64,000 bases of DNA from Halictus rubicundus (taxonomy: Eukaryota > Arthropoda > Insecta > Hymenoptera > Halictidae). Below, piece by piece: positions 1 to 9,177 of this stretch. A program made the position numbers and the translations under genes. The notes beneath the pieces were generated by a model. It was not told the origin of the DNA. It did not search any database and saw only the letters and a list, made by a program, of their open reading frames with translations. Where the stretch lies: contig NW_027488566.1 of assembly GCF_050948215.1 (NCBI RefSeq), positions 1,229,501 to 1,293,500 on the forward strand. Direction: 5' to 3'. Positions within the stretch are counted from its first letter, which is position 1, and each line of letters starts with the position of its first letter.

Positions 1-29
1 TTGGCTTGCGTGATCTTTTTTTTTAAGCG

Positions 30-413
30 ATGATACGAATAGGGGACACTCAAGGCTTTGATTTTAGCTCAGGAAAGTTTGTCATCAGGTCTCCACCTTC
101 TTCATTGTCAGACCAGATATCAACTAGTATGAACAGACTCTGGAATGCAGGAGTCGAGATAGTCTTGGTTAAGGGAGACCTTGCTCAGATGATTTCGTAT
201 GAAGTTGATCCGAATGTTTTTTTTTGTGGGTGTGAGGCTAGAAATAACCCAACATTGATCTTCCAGTTGGAAGATGAAAATAAAGTCATGGATTTCCATG
301 ACTGGTTGATGGTGGAATTAGATCATAATGAGAAAAATCAACTTATAGTCTTACTTATAGTCTTTCTGACATCGTCATTCATCCGGACTGGTATGTCGGG
401 TCAATGGCTCTAA
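30..413 (+). CDS. Unrecognised 127-aa open frame
   Basis: An open frame of 127 codons beginning at ATG. The protein has a mixed, soluble-looking first hundred residues (IRIGDTQGFDF, then a Cys-rich CGCEARN stretch near residue 66 and the acidic LEDENKVMDFHDW) followed by a hydrophobic tail LIVLLIVFL. I do not recognise a family. The even use of charged residues in the first 100 residues looks more protein-like than most frames here, and the last 25 residues may be read-through after a lost reading frame. It lies just left of a GACGTC-rich repeat and could belong to the same unknown DNA element. It may also be chance. Confidence 0.25.
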   Translation: MIRIGDTQGFDFSSGKFVIRSPPSSLSDQISTSMNRLWNAGVEIVLVKGDLAQMISYEVDPNVFFCGCEARNNPTLIFQLEDENKVMDFHDWLMVELDHNEKNQLIVLLIVFLTSSFIRTGMSGQWL

Positions 414-429
414 CACCTGCCGCCAATTA

Positions 430-620
430 CTTTTTCCTTCTTTTTTCGTCTTTTTCGAAACGTCTTTAAGACGTCTCATTTCAGACGTAAAAACGACGTC
501 TTATTTCAGACGTAAAAACGTCTTTACGACGTCTTTTTCGAGACGTTTCATTTCAGAGGTCTTATTAAAAATCTTTAAGACATCAATGTCTTTTTCAAGA
601 CTAAATATTTCGGTTCTTCA
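430..620. repeat. GACGTC-rich repeat cluster
   Basis: About 190 bp in which ACGTC or GACGT recurs roughly ten times, often as the palindrome GACGTC next to TTTAA or AAAAA spacers (for example AACGTCTTTAAGACGTCTC). The same motif dominates the inverted termini at 860-1055 and 3850-3995, so this is probably an internal or subterminal part of a related element. It has no coding potential. Confidence 0.6.
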
Positions 621-668
621 TAACTGTTTTAAACAGAACCGATAAATAAGAGATGGAAACTGTTATTT

Positions 669-869
669 TCAGAACCATTTCGCTCCCTGATTCAAATAAA
701 ATGAGTAATCTTCCATACCAACCTTAGAGGTGTTACCCGCTGGCACGTTGCTGTTTTTTTTTAATGTGGATAGTTCGCCGGTAGCCCTATCGTCCCACAA
801 TTTGACTGGCTTTACATATAGCACAACTGCAATAATGTTACAACTGGCTAGGACAGACCCAGATAGCAC
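669..869 (-). CDS. Unrecognised short open frame, possible last exon
   Basis: A minus-strand frame of 66 codons ending at TGA. The C-terminal 50 residues (VKPVKLWDDRATGEL ... GMEDYSFYLNQGAKWF) look like real protein: rich in aromatic and charged residues, without low complexity. On the minus strand the segment is preceded by a pyrimidine-poor ATTATTGCAG, a plausible splice acceptor, so it may be the final exon of a transposon gene whose upstream part was displaced by the element that starts at 860. I do not recognise the family. The N-terminal residues lie within the inverted terminus and are probably not part of the protein. Confidence 0.3.
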   Translation of the reverse strand: MLSGSVLASCNIIAVVLYVKPVKLWDDRATGELSTLKKNSNVPAGNTSKVGMEDYSFYLNQGAKWF

Positions 870-1055
870 ATAGACGTCTTAAAGACGTCTGTCGATGGAC
901 ATTCAGACGTCTTAAAGACGCCTTGAAAGTCCCACGAACGTCTTCCGAACGTCTCTGGAACGTCTCTGGAACGTCTTTTGTTCCAAGCTGTATGTTTTAA
1001 AGACGTCTTTAAAACGTCTGTTAGACGTCTTTAAGACGTCTCGTAACAGACATCT
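860..1055 (+). repeat. Left GACGTC-rich inverted terminus
   Basis: Left arm of the inverted repeat pair. It carries two tandem copies of GTCTCTGGAAC and at least six GACGTC or ACGTCT units, several as near-palindromes such as AGACGTCTTAAAGACGTCT. It is about 30 bp longer than the right arm because of an extra GACGTC block close to its outer end. Confidence 0.65.
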
Positions 1056-2628
1056 TTAGGGGAGTCGAATCGTTGTCATTTATTTCAATAATTCAAGAGA
1101 TTTGAAGATACGAATTTTGGCCACGAACTCGGCTGAACTCGCCACTGTGCGATGGCTGGCAACTTAAAGTTGTACACAGTCGATTACCGGCTCCCGGGTA
1201 CGTTACCGGAGTGTGTGGGTGCCCTCACGCCAGCAGGAAAAACGACAGCTGTACTCTCCCGTCCGAGCCGGCCGGGGCCGACAAGCGGAGAAAAAGGCGA
1301 CAAAGCGAGCGGGAACGGTATGTCCACGCAGTGGTCCTTCTTCGTCGTAATTGTCGCGAGTTGGTTCTCGGTATTCTATAGGGGGAACGACGAGGACGGT
1401 CGACGGCGATTCCGTGTCCTCGCGGTCTCGCGAGCACGCGGGTCGTCCGTCGGACGTGTAGTATCGCGTCTCGTTCCCCGAATTTTCGCGTGCCGAGGCG
1501 CTTCTCGCCTCGTACCTTTTGCTCGCACCGAATTCGTCGGTGCTGTGAGCTACGACGCCGAGTTCCCGTCGAAATACCGCCCGGAAGTCTTCCTCGGAGC
1601 AGTCGCCGTCGTTAGAAATTGCAATCGTCCGTTCTTCGCGTTCTTCGTTCCGAGTTTCGTCGCGTAGCGTACCGCGTACGTTCCGCCGAGCGTTCGCCAT
1701 CCGTCGGAACCGAAATCGCGCCACGACGGTCGCACCGTAATCGCGCCGATCACAAGCGCGCCGCGAGAACTCTCGCTTTCGCGGGATTAATCTCCCGTGC
1801 CGAATTACCGCACACACGCGGACTATTTTATCGTTCGACTCCCACGCGCTGCGATACCGACACCGATTCGCAATCATTGTATAAAGAGCGCGGGCTCTCG
1901 GGTGCGGCCACGTGGCCGCCTGCTTGTAAAATCGGACGCCAATAAATATTGTAGAGCCCACTTTGTTTTTCCGATCTTTTCAGCCTGCGCGATGCGCCCT
2001 GCCGTAAGGGCTGTCCTCGCTATTTCCGTGTCCGAACCCCCGACCCCTTTCGCGCCTCTCGTTCTTCTCGTGGTTCTCGAAGGTTCGACTCCCGCCCTCC
2101 GCCTCGGCCGAAGGCGAAAGTCTGTCGCGTTTCGCGTGGCACCCTTCCGGTGCCTGACACCCGAGCAGAAGGCTCTTTTTCGGCTTCGGAAAATCTTCGG
2201 GAACGCGTTAGTACCGGGAGGACCGCGTATTCACGGCCGTACCCGGCCCGGCCTCAGTGCCCGTAAATTCCCGGAGTTGGCCCCGCTCCCGTCTCACTAC
2301 GCGGTGAAAAGGGCCAACGTTACAGTGTATTCGTTCGTGAAAAGAGTACTCACGACCCTCCTAACAAATGAAATAGCTCTGCAGTATAGTTGGATGGGGA
2401 GGAAAGGGAAGAAACCCTTCCACTGCTTCAAGATCGCGGAACTCGTAATGTGTAATTATTACCCTCAATTTGGTGTTACCATAATAACGATGATTCATAT
2501 GCATATCACTAAAAAAAAGAAATTCTTACTCAAGGTGCTGCAGAAAGGGCCAATGTCCACGGCAGTAGGAGAGACGCAAAAACGCCTATAAAATTATGGT
2601 TGAAGAGGGCGGCTGACCGCAAAAACGT
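1056..2628. other. GC-rich unclassified stretch
   Basis: CpG-rich sequence unlike the AT-rich arms on either side. Long open frames occur on both strands (for example 1203-1961 minus and 1797-2591 plus), which is expected from CpG-rich, TA-poor DNA and is not good evidence of genes. On the minus strand CTTTATACAATG near 1880 resembles a TATA box, and AATAAATA occurs at 1943 on the plus strand, so an old LTR is possible. I see no matching ends or TSD and assign nothing. Confidence 0.35.
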
Positions 2629-3523
2629 TGTAACGATCGGCGGTGTGGGAGAGTGTGCCGGTTCAGTCGGTCGTGCGGGGTTCCTGAGCCGCGAATGAGT
2701 GGACGAGATTCGGCTGAGTATTGGTTTATTCCTTACTATCTACTTTGTACACTTTGTCGGTACGGTGACGGCGGAGGCGTCTCGGCGGCCATGGTACGGC
2801 TTAAAAACTACGGCTTATCGGCAAGGGTGCGGCAGAACGATCACGGCTTAGAGGCTACGGCTTAATGACTACGCCTATAATACAACTTACTGGCGACTGC
2901 TTACAGACTACGGCTAGGATACAGCTTACTGGCTACGCGGCGCGCGGGGCACTGCGGGCGCGGCAGGTCGGTCGGTTGCTCCGGCGAGGAGGAGCCGGTG
3001 CGCCAGGAGGGCACTGGCCCGGACGACAGCCCGGGGCCTCATCGGCCTGCACTAGGGTTCGTGCCTAGAGGCTCTATAGTGTCCGGTGCTCCTGTTAACA
3101 CTCCGCGAACCGGGCAGAGCGGGACGGTCGCCGTTCTCGCTCTTCGTAAACGGAGGGTTGGCGGGGAGCGTGTTATGCTCGACGGGAGCGGCACTCGCCG
3201 CGGTCACCGTCGGACCCGTTGGAGGAGAAAGAGGTGGAGGTAAAAAGCAGCCTCGGGTTTGGAGCACGATGGTCGTTCGTATATTTTACTATTAGACCGG
3301 TGTAGCTCGTCACTCGGACTGATTTCCTCCGTGCCCGGCGGCGGTACTTATTCCCGTGGCCGATCATCTTTACTCGCGAGAGCGCGCCTTCGTGGCGTTG
3401 GCCCTCTCGCAGTCGCGGTCTGTACTGGCGCGCCGCGTCTACGGTGTGATCGGCCACGGCGCGCGGCGGTCTCCGCTGGTGCGCGGGCAGGGGAGGCTCG
3501 CGTCAGAGAGTAGGATCGTTACA
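2629..3523. mobile_element. Solo LTR, 895 bp, TSD ACGT
   Basis: The block starts TGTAACGATC and ends GATCGTTACA, a perfect 10-bp inverted repeat with the TG...CA ends of an LTR. It is flanked by the 4-bp direct repeat ACGT (2625-2628 and 3524-3527). It is GC-rich in an AT-rich neighbourhood and has an internal series of ACTACGGCTTA-like units near 2800-2930. There is no primer-binding site, gag or pol next to it, so it is a solo LTR left by LTR-LTR recombination or a mobilised LTR-only element. The 4-bp TSD fits Ty3/gypsy-type integration. Confidence 0.85.
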
Positions 3524-3539
3524 ACGTTATTAATAAGCT

Positions 3540-3735
3540 ATTTGAAGTTTAATTTCAATATTAGTTTTAACTGTAATTGTGATTCTAATTTTGATTTTAA
3601 TTTTAATTATAATTTTAATTTTAGTTTTAATTTTAGTTTTAGTTTTAATTGTAATTGTAATTGTAATTGTAATTTTAATTTGATTGTAAGTTTAAGTTTG
3701 TTTAATTTTAATTTTAATTCTAAGTTCAAATTTTA
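3540..3735. repeat. TTTTAA / TTGTAA hexamer array
   Basis: About 200 bp of a diverged hexamer repeat (TTTTAA, TTGTAA, TTTAGT). It stays open in one frame as an Asn/Phe/Ser/Cys alternation, which simply reflects the 6-bp period and is not a gene. Confidence 0.8.
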
Positions 3736-3849
3736 TAATGAATAAAATCAATACTTTGAACTCGTTTTTCACGAAATTTGTTTTTTCCCTCCCAATCCCT
3801 TTTCGCATGACTTATGTCATATGTATATTTGTTTCCATTTTAATTAACA

Positions 3850-3995
3850 TTTATGGACGTCTTAAAGGCGTCTGTTCCGAGACGTCTTTAAGACGTACAG
3901 TTTTGTAACAAAGACGTTCCAGAGACGTTCCAGAGACGTTCGGAAGACGTTCGTAGGACTTTCAAGTCGTCTTTAATACGTCAGTGTACTATCTG
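3850..3995 (-). repeat. Right GACGTC-rich inverted terminus
   Basis: Reverse complement of the left arm at 860-1055, with the same doubled TCCAGAGACGT unit and the outer end TGTACTATCTG. A few substitutions and one deletion relative to the left arm show that the two have diverged moderately. Confidence 0.65.
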
Positions 3996-4020
3996 AGAAG
4001 ATGCTTGGCATTTTTGCGGT

Positions 4021-4770
4021 TTACACCTGCGGGTCGCATACGGATAGTCCGATGTTTTTATTATTGCAGTCTTCGATCAGCGTGGGAAGCACATCGATCC
4101 AACGATATTTTCGGCTGAACGAGAAGAATTTCCACATACTATTCTTCAATGTGCGATTGAAACGTTCTACGATGTAAGCCTTCATGGTTCTGAACGTCGA
4201 GTAGTGGTGAATGTTGTGTTTTTTTAGATGTTCGTGGCTGTAGGTTGTTTGTAACTCTGCCATTCTTCTTTAACCTTTTCGTCCCTGAATATAGAAATTG
4301 AAATTTTAACAATTACAGTGTCATGGATATGTAAGTTGAACTAAATATAATAGGTTTTCACCCTCAAATTTTTCCTATCACAATAGGGGTAGGGGGTGAA
4401 AGGTGGTACACATATGTACACAGGGTTTCCTTTTTGAAAAGACCGGTGTGGTACAATCGCCATATGCCCACATTGCTTTCTTGGCCTTTCAGTAATTTTG
4501 GAATCAGGCTGGTACATATGTGTACCGTTCGGGACGAAAGGGTTAATGCCGACACGAAAGCTTTGCACATGTCGTTCGCATTTTTACTCTTCAAAGGAAC
4601 CGCCCATGCGTCTTTAGCAAATGTGTTGATTATCGTAAGAATATACGGATGTTCTCGATTATCTAGCGTATAATTGTTGAACTTCGACGATATCGACATG
4701 CCAAAGATCGTCGAGTCATCGCACGATCACCCGTCTACGGGGGACGAAACGTCTCGCTGAAGCATGTAAC
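4021..4770 (-). pseudogene. Maverick/Polinton-type integrase remnant, split by a MITE
   Basis: Retrovirus-like (rve) integrase of the kind carried by Maverick/Polinton elements. Read on the minus strand: PRRRVIV then DDLWHVDIVEV (first catalytic Asp, near 4701) in one frame; a frameshift; YILTIINTFAKDAWAVPLKSK in the next; then a 277-bp TTAA-flanked insertion (4270-4546); then LQTT...HEHLKKHNIHHYS and KAYIVERFNRTLKNSMWKFF, which holds the catalytic Glu. The second catalytic Asp, expected in the LQTD position, is lost next to the insertion. An in-frame stop precedes DDLW, and the C-terminal part is cut by a stop after CDPQV. This is a dead gene. It is the first of a row of minus-strand genes ending at 8315. 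Confidence 0.75.
4270..4546. mobile_element. piggyBac-like MITE, TTAA TSD
   Basis: A 269-bp non-coding element between two TTAA tetramers (4270-4273 and 4543-4546). Its ends CCTTTTCGTCCC and GGGACGAAAGGG are 11/12 inverted repeats. TTAA targets with C-rich termini are typical of piggyBac. It interrupts the integrase remnant, so it is younger than that element. GGTACACATATGTACC-like palindromic motifs occur near both ends (about 4410 and 4510). Confidence 0.8.
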
Positions 4771-5289
4771 TCTTACATCAATTTCTCCTTTTCTTTACCC
4801 ATCGCCCATTATGTAACGCCCTAAAAATCCCCGAGCTATACCAGATCATATTCCATTCGACACCACAGCATTTCCCGAGTCATTTGCACAAGTCAGCATT
4901 CCCCGAGCATTCACCTCGACACCACAGCATTTCTCGATACACGCGTACGCAACAGCATTAGTCAAATCACCTAAAAAAAAGCCCCCAAAAAAATGCATTA
5001 CTAATCAATAAGGTCAAGCTATAGGTATGGGAACATTCCCAGGGCAGTCAATCTTGGCTGAACCTCCGTTTTGTAACTCTGTCTTAAATAAACTTATACT
5101 TTTTGTCAGTAAAGAACGGGATAAAGAGCTGGGTAACTCCCACTCTCCTTTTTTCAAATATTTTTACCCAGTTTACGTCACATCATCGTCGTCGTCGATT
5201 TCTAATTCCACGGTCGAAAGTCTGTTTTCGATTTTACTCGAAAATTTCACGACAGCGCCCAATTTTTCACGATCTATACTGTGCTTGCG
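4771..5289. other. Non-coding stretch with a short direct repeat
   Basis: No gene is visible. A block around TCGACACCACAGCATTTC is present twice (about 4857-4880 and 4917-4940), with CCCCGAGC beside it. The rest is AT-rich spacer between the integrase remnant and the next minus-strand frame. Confidence 0.5.
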
Positions 5290-5724
5290 TTACAATATAT
5301 CAATCAGACTATCTTCGAGCTCGACAAATCTCTCACGGAAAATTCCACTATAATTTTGATTTAGGTTTTTTTCGAGTTCTTTCAGCTTCTCACGATTCTG
5401 TTCTATGCGTTTCTCAATATCTTTCAGCTTCTCGTCGTTCGACCTACTCGCGAGCTCGTTGTTCGTCGCAGCTCCGAAGATGCGCTCGATCCTGTCTCGC
5501 AAGTCGTGAACATCCTCGAAGCTCTTATAGAATTCGTTGACAAATGTTTGTTTCTGCGAATCGATCGATGTGTCGACGTAAAGTTTTGTCGTCGAATCGT
5601 TGGCGTCGCTCGGCGTCCCCAAATTTCGAATACGTCGAGATTTCGCATCGAAAAATTCGTTGTTGCTCGTAGTTGTCATCGCCTTGCCGTTGCTAAGATC
5701 ATCCACGTAACCCTTTGTCGCCAC
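5290..5724 (-). CDS. Tail-fibre-like coiled-coil protein of a Maverick-like element
   Basis: A minus-strand frame of 144 codons beginning MATKGYVDDL. It carries two copies of the K-x-YVD module (TKGYVDDL near residue 3; LGTPSDANDSTTKLYVDTSID near residues 36-56), the second preceded by FDAKSRRIRNLG. This pattern, residue-numbering turns followed by a coiled coil, is found in phage tail-fibre-like proteins and in uncharacterised proteins of insect Maverick-like elements. Residues 85-130 are a Lys/Glu-rich coiled coil (EKLKDIEKRIEQNREKLKEL). The frame is open throughout and may be complete or trimmed at its N terminus. Its role is probably structural (virion or fibre), by analogy only. Confidence 0.5.
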   Translation of the reverse strand: MATKGYVDDLSNGKAMTTTSNNEFFDAKSRRIRNLGTPSDANDSTTKLYVDTSIDSQKQTFVNEFYKSFEDVHDLRDRIERIFGAATNNELASRSNDEKLKDIEKRIEQNREKLKELEKNLNQNYSGIFRERFVELEDSLIDIL

Positions 5725-5756
5725 ATCGGTGTTTTTAATAGGAGCTTTTACATTTT

Positions 5757-6164
5757 CTATAGATAGAAACTCGGCGTCGAAAACGCCTCTTTGTCGTCCG
5801 ACATGCGTAGACTGTGTTTACGTATCGCACTTGAGAGATCGAGTAATAATCTGGCGAATGGCACGACATTGCTGTTGTCGCTGACATTGTCCTTCCATGG
5901 CGCGACGATGCGTTTTGTATTCTTACGATTGGAAATTGAATCTATGACCTTCCTATCTTGTGATTTCGTGCCGAGACTCGACGTAACGTCTCGAATAACT
6001 TGTCTTGTAAGTTCGTAGGATGATTTCCCGCTGCCGCTGCTCGTCGTTGTTACGTTGAGCGTCAAGTACGATCCAAGATTGTCAACAAAATGATGTGATT
6101 CTCTATTTTCGAGAATCATCCTTTTAGAAGGTGGCAGTGGGGGGGGGGGGTAATATGATGTCAT
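5757..6164 (-). CDS. Unrecognised protein, Maverick-like gene row
   Basis: A minus-strand frame of 135 codons. It has a proline-rich start (YYPPPPLPP, encoded by a poly-G/C tract near 6140 that makes the true start uncertain) followed by a mixed sequence with DRKVIDSISNRKNTKRIVAPW and VVPFARLLLDLSSAIRKHSLRM. The same strand and tight spacing as its neighbours suggest it belongs to the same element. No family is recognised. The G-run may hide a frameshift. Confidence 0.4.
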   Translation of the reverse strand: MTSYYPPPPLPPSKRMILENRESHHFVDNLGSYLTLNVTTTSSGSGKSSYELTRQVIRDVTSSLGTKSQDRKVIDSISNRKNTKRIVAPWKDNVSDNSNVVPFARLLLDLSSAIRKHSLRMSDDKEAFSTPSFYL

Positions 6165-6243
6165 TATTATATTTTAAAAGGGATGACGTCATTGCTTATG
6201 TCAATTACGAGTGATTTTTCACGCACTCGTCCGCAATCAATTT

Positions 6244-6851
6244 CTACATTATGCGTTGAAAACTTTCTCGGAAGCTCGTCAGCCGATCATCTACGACCTT
6301 GTCTATGTCATCTTTTAATCTCTGTTCTGAAGCCTTAACTATTTGCACTTGCGACCAATCCAAGTGATTGATTTTTGCATTGATCTCGTCCATACTCGAA
6401 TCGATTGATTTGACGTTCTTACTAATATCGTATCGATCGTTATTTATCTTAGTCAGTAGTTCGGACTTCCACTTCGCGTTAGCCGCGTTCAAGTCTTTCG
6501 CCAGTGTTTTTTTAACCGTAGAAATTTTATTTTGCACGCTGGAATAACAACGATCCGCGTATACTTTCTTAATCGCGTCCGTATTTTTCACAGGTTCGGC
6601 TACGTTGCATATGCGACAACCCCAGCTGTCGTAGCAGGCGATCCGACATTTTTTTCCGCTTCCACACCACAACCCAAGCTAGTCGTCTTCCATATTATCA
6701 TGAACTCGAATCGCTTATACAGATGTTCGATCTGTAATATTTGTTGATATACCTCGTCCAGTTTCATCTCCAGATTTTTCATCTCGCAGATTCCAGTTTT
6801 CGTAGCCATCGTATCCTCCTCCTCCCGACGATATAATTTGATTTGTTTCAC
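6244..6851 (-). pseudogene. Coiled-coil protein, frameshifted
   Basis: Two overlapping minus-strand frames read as one gene with a shift near 6600-6672. The upstream part contains MATKTGICEMKNLEMKLDEVYQQILQIEHLYKRFEF (a heptad-like helix), and the downstream part contains CNVAEPVKNTDAIKKVYAD, then KISTVKKTLAKDLNAANAKWKSELLTKI and a long Asp/Lys/Ser-rich helix ending RLTSFRESFQRIM. The KNTDAIKKVYAD segment resembles the TKLYVD/KKYVD module of the neighbouring fibre-like protein. It is probably a second structural fibre or spike-base protein of the Maverick-like element. The function is inferred only from context. Confidence 0.45.
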
Positions 6852-6888
6852 AGCAATTCCAGCGAGTACGCATTTTGTCGAGCCATAA

Positions 6889-7089
6889 CTATGCAGCTAA
6901 TTTGCCAACAGACATTTTGTTCGGGATTCGAATTCTGGAGTTGCCGACCGTTATGACAACCGCCAAGCGTTCGCTCCAGTTCCCTTTTTTTCTAATGTGT
7001 ACCGAGTCACGTAGCGATCGCTCGTTACCGTTGGGCGAGGTCGCATAATATTTGTCAGAGTTCATTGACGGTAAACCTCCTCTATTCAA
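6889..7089 (-). CDS. Short unrecognised frame
   Basis: A minus-strand frame of 66 codons (MNSDKYYATSPNGNERSLRD ... VVITVGNSRIRIPNKMSVGKLAA). The composition is protein-like and it sits in the same-strand row of Maverick-like genes, but it is short and has no recognised family. It could be a fragment. Confidence 0.3.
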   Translation of the reverse strand: MNRGGLPSMNSDKYYATSPNGNERSLRDSVHIRKKGNWSERLAVVITVGNSRIRIPNKMSVGKLAA

Positions 7090-7683
7090 ATCTCAACCGT
7101 GTGTTTACCGGTATCATACGATCGATCATAACCAATAGCGTACAGCCACGTCTGCCTATCGAAGAACATTTAAGCTCTCCCCTGGCGGAGCAGCTCTCTT
7201 CTTTCTCAGTTCTCGCTCGAGTCAAATTTAGTATCTATCAGCTTCATTCTCGTACTATCCTTTCGCGATTTTCAATACTTTGTTCCGTCGAACTATTCAG
7301 CGGCTTTGTTCTTCGACCGGCCGATACTTCCGCGTCGCGTTGTGTGATTCTGCTCGCGACAAGATTTTCCGACGCTCGCGTTGAAGATTTTCCGATCGCG
7401 ACGGCCCTCGTCAAGGTGCCGTTCAAGATTTCCGGCGCGATTCATCGCAGAGACGATCACGCGCAAGATTTCCGATTATCGTACGAACACCGACAGGGCT
7501 GCGGTCTTTATCGAGTGAATAAAGTGCATTTTAACCGAAAGGACAACATTCCGATTCTCCCGTCTTCTCCTTGCCTCCTCGCGCGCTCATTTTCTGAGTG
7601 CTCCCGGCCCCCAGGCGACTCCGACCGTCGGTCAACACCAAACACATTTCATTTGTTACTAACTCAACGAATGCGCGTGCGCT
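7090..7683. other. Promoter-like, non-coding stretch
   Basis: No credible gene: a 209-codon plus-strand frame here has a composition I take as chance. The stretch has an arrangement seen in LTRs, with a TTTAAG box near 7169, a TCAGTTC start-site-like motif near 7207 and GAATAAAG near 7518, so an old solo LTR on the plus strand inside the Maverick-like element is possible. I could not match its ends or a TSD. Confidence 0.3.
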
Positions 7684-8315
7684 TTAATTTATAATTAAAC
7701 TGGTTTCGCGAAGTTCTTCGATGATGGACATTATTTCATTGTTATGGCTGGTATGACCAGCATTCTCCGAAGGAATCAACAATTTCAAACGATCGACGAG
7801 CTCGTTTGGATCATCCCAATGCACATAATCGATTGGACTTTTGGTCACGCGTATAAAAGTTGGAAGCTGAACTCTCATTCCCTTTCTTTCTCGTGCGAAC
7901 ATTGGTCCTATAATATTTTTATACTTGTAATCCCTGTTCCCCATTATTTGATTTCCGCGTCGATGTGCACGCGTAACAACGATAATTCGTTTGTATGTTT
8001 TCGTATCATCCTCGGTGTACAGCTTCTCGTCGGAATTCTTTTGAATATCAATTCGTAAAAACCGTGAGTTCCCTTGTATGTCGTTCCATTAATGACGATA
8101 TTGTCGTTGTTGTTCACGTCGAACATTGCATTTCCAAGAATCAACTTATCATCGCGCATATATACTCCGTACACGTTGTCGATATTTTTTGATGGTCCGG
8201 TAAAAGATCTATGCAAATATTTGCGCGTCAAAGGCCTAAGATTCTCGAATAGATGCTGATTTTCCTCTTGATGAATTTCAGGAATTTCAAAAATATTGCG
8301 CCTCGAAGATTCCAA
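7684..8315 (-). pseudogene. DUF8207-like protein of a Maverick-like element, frameshifted
   Basis: A minus-strand gene in two frames joined by a single-base shift near 7944. The first part holds the core of this family: DNVYGVYMRDDKLILGNAMFDV, then DNIVINGTTYKGTHGFYELIF, then the RSCTPRMIRKHTNELSLLR linker (family form YKGTPGLWELI). The second part holds YKYKNIIGPMF, a basic stretch, then DPNELVDRLKLLIPSENAGHTSHNNEIMSIIEELRE, the usual C terminus. Proteins of this kind, as I recall them, occur in many insect genomes beside Maverick-type integrases and carry a DUF8207 domain of unknown function. The order and strand match the integrase and fibre-like genes. Confidence 0.65.
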
Positions 8316-8365
8316 AGATACCGCGCTCGTTGCAGGCGATTCGAAAGTATTCTGTCGCGACGTCG

Positions 8366-8536
8366 CACAGTGGGCAATTTGGACGAAATCGGATTCAAAA
8401 TCAAAGAACTTTCGATAGAAATGAGGTAGAGCAATGAAATTTTTTTTTAATTAAAGCTGAAACGTTGTAGAATATGGCAAAAATAGGGAGATTATGGTAC
8501 GAACGCTTTTCAACCTTGAGAAAATTCGTTAAACTT
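8366..8536. mobile_element. Transib-like terminus, truncated
   Basis: CACAGTGGGCAATTTGGACG begins immediately after CGTCG. Transib elements start CACNRTG and prefer CGNCG-type 5-bp targets, so this looks like one Transib-family end inserted in the Maverick-like element. The body is AT-rich and non-coding and is interrupted at 8537 by a solo LTR. It resumes at 31068. No second CACTGTG end is visible. Confidence 0.5.
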
Positions 8537-9177
8537 TGCGACGAAATTTTCGCGTTCCGTCGCGAGCTCGCGGTTTCGACCCAAGCGCGAGCCAATCCGC
8601 GACGAGACCCTCCCGCGAACCAATCCTTGACGTGACCTAAGCGCGAACCAATCCGCGAGCGCCGTCGCCAATCGAAAATTTCTCGAAGCAAGGCTCTCGT
8701 TGTGGTCCGCGCTCGTCTATAAGGTTCCGGCAGAAACGAGCCAGAACCAGAGTTGGCCTCCATTCGACACAAGGCACAAAGTCGCTCAAAAATCTAGAGT
8801 CATCTTAAAAAATTTCACAAAGTCGCTCATTCGACACAATCATTCTCCGTTCATTCAGCTCTTACCTGTGACCGAGTAAACATCGAGGTTACTTTTGTTC
8901 ATATTATCAGTGATCTTAAAAATCGTTCTTTGTTCCGATTTATGATTAAAATTATCAAGATTACCCAGTTCCTTGTCTAACGCATCCTATCCAGTCATTA
9001 TATAAAACCAAGTGATAGACCTGTCTCTCCAAAACGGCGGAGCCTGGCCCCTCCGGCCATGTTAGCCGCATTGCCGGCGAAAAAACAAAATCGTCGAATT
9101 TAACGACTCACATCCTGGAAGAGCATTCAACCCTCAATCAATTACCTCCTGTACCCAAGAGACAACGTAAGGACACC

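Larger units (their letters stand above)
860..3995. mobile_element. Candidate DNA transposon with GACGTC-rich terminal inverted repeats
   Basis: The sequence from about 860 to 1055 returns in reverse complement at about 3850-3995. Both ends start CAGATAGYACA and then share AAAGACGNCTTGAAAGTCC, the doubled GTCTCTGGAAC unit and GACGTCTTTAAGACGTC-type palindromes. The body holds a GC-rich unclassified stretch, a solo LTR (2629-3523) and an AT-rich hexamer array, and no recognisable transposase, so this would be a non-autonomous copy. I could not find a convincing TSD: the flanks differ. The superfamily is not assigned. An alternative is two unrelated insertions of one repeat in opposite orientation. 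Confidence 0.5.

Noticed and set aside
1138..1152. CCACTGTG as a Transib right end
   Set aside because: Only the heptamer-like string is present, with no matching left end in the window and no supporting TSD.
1203..1961. A 252-codon minus-strand frame
   Set aside because: Overlaps several frames of similar length on the other strand in CpG-rich DNA and has no recognisable motif.
2075..2100. GGTTCGACTCC, a tRNA B-box-like string
   Set aside because: No A box, no cloverleaf and no acceptor pairing around it.
3356..3745. Frame ending in an Asn/Phe/Cys alternation
   Set aside because: Produced by the TTTTAA hexamer array and a CpG-rich LTR end.
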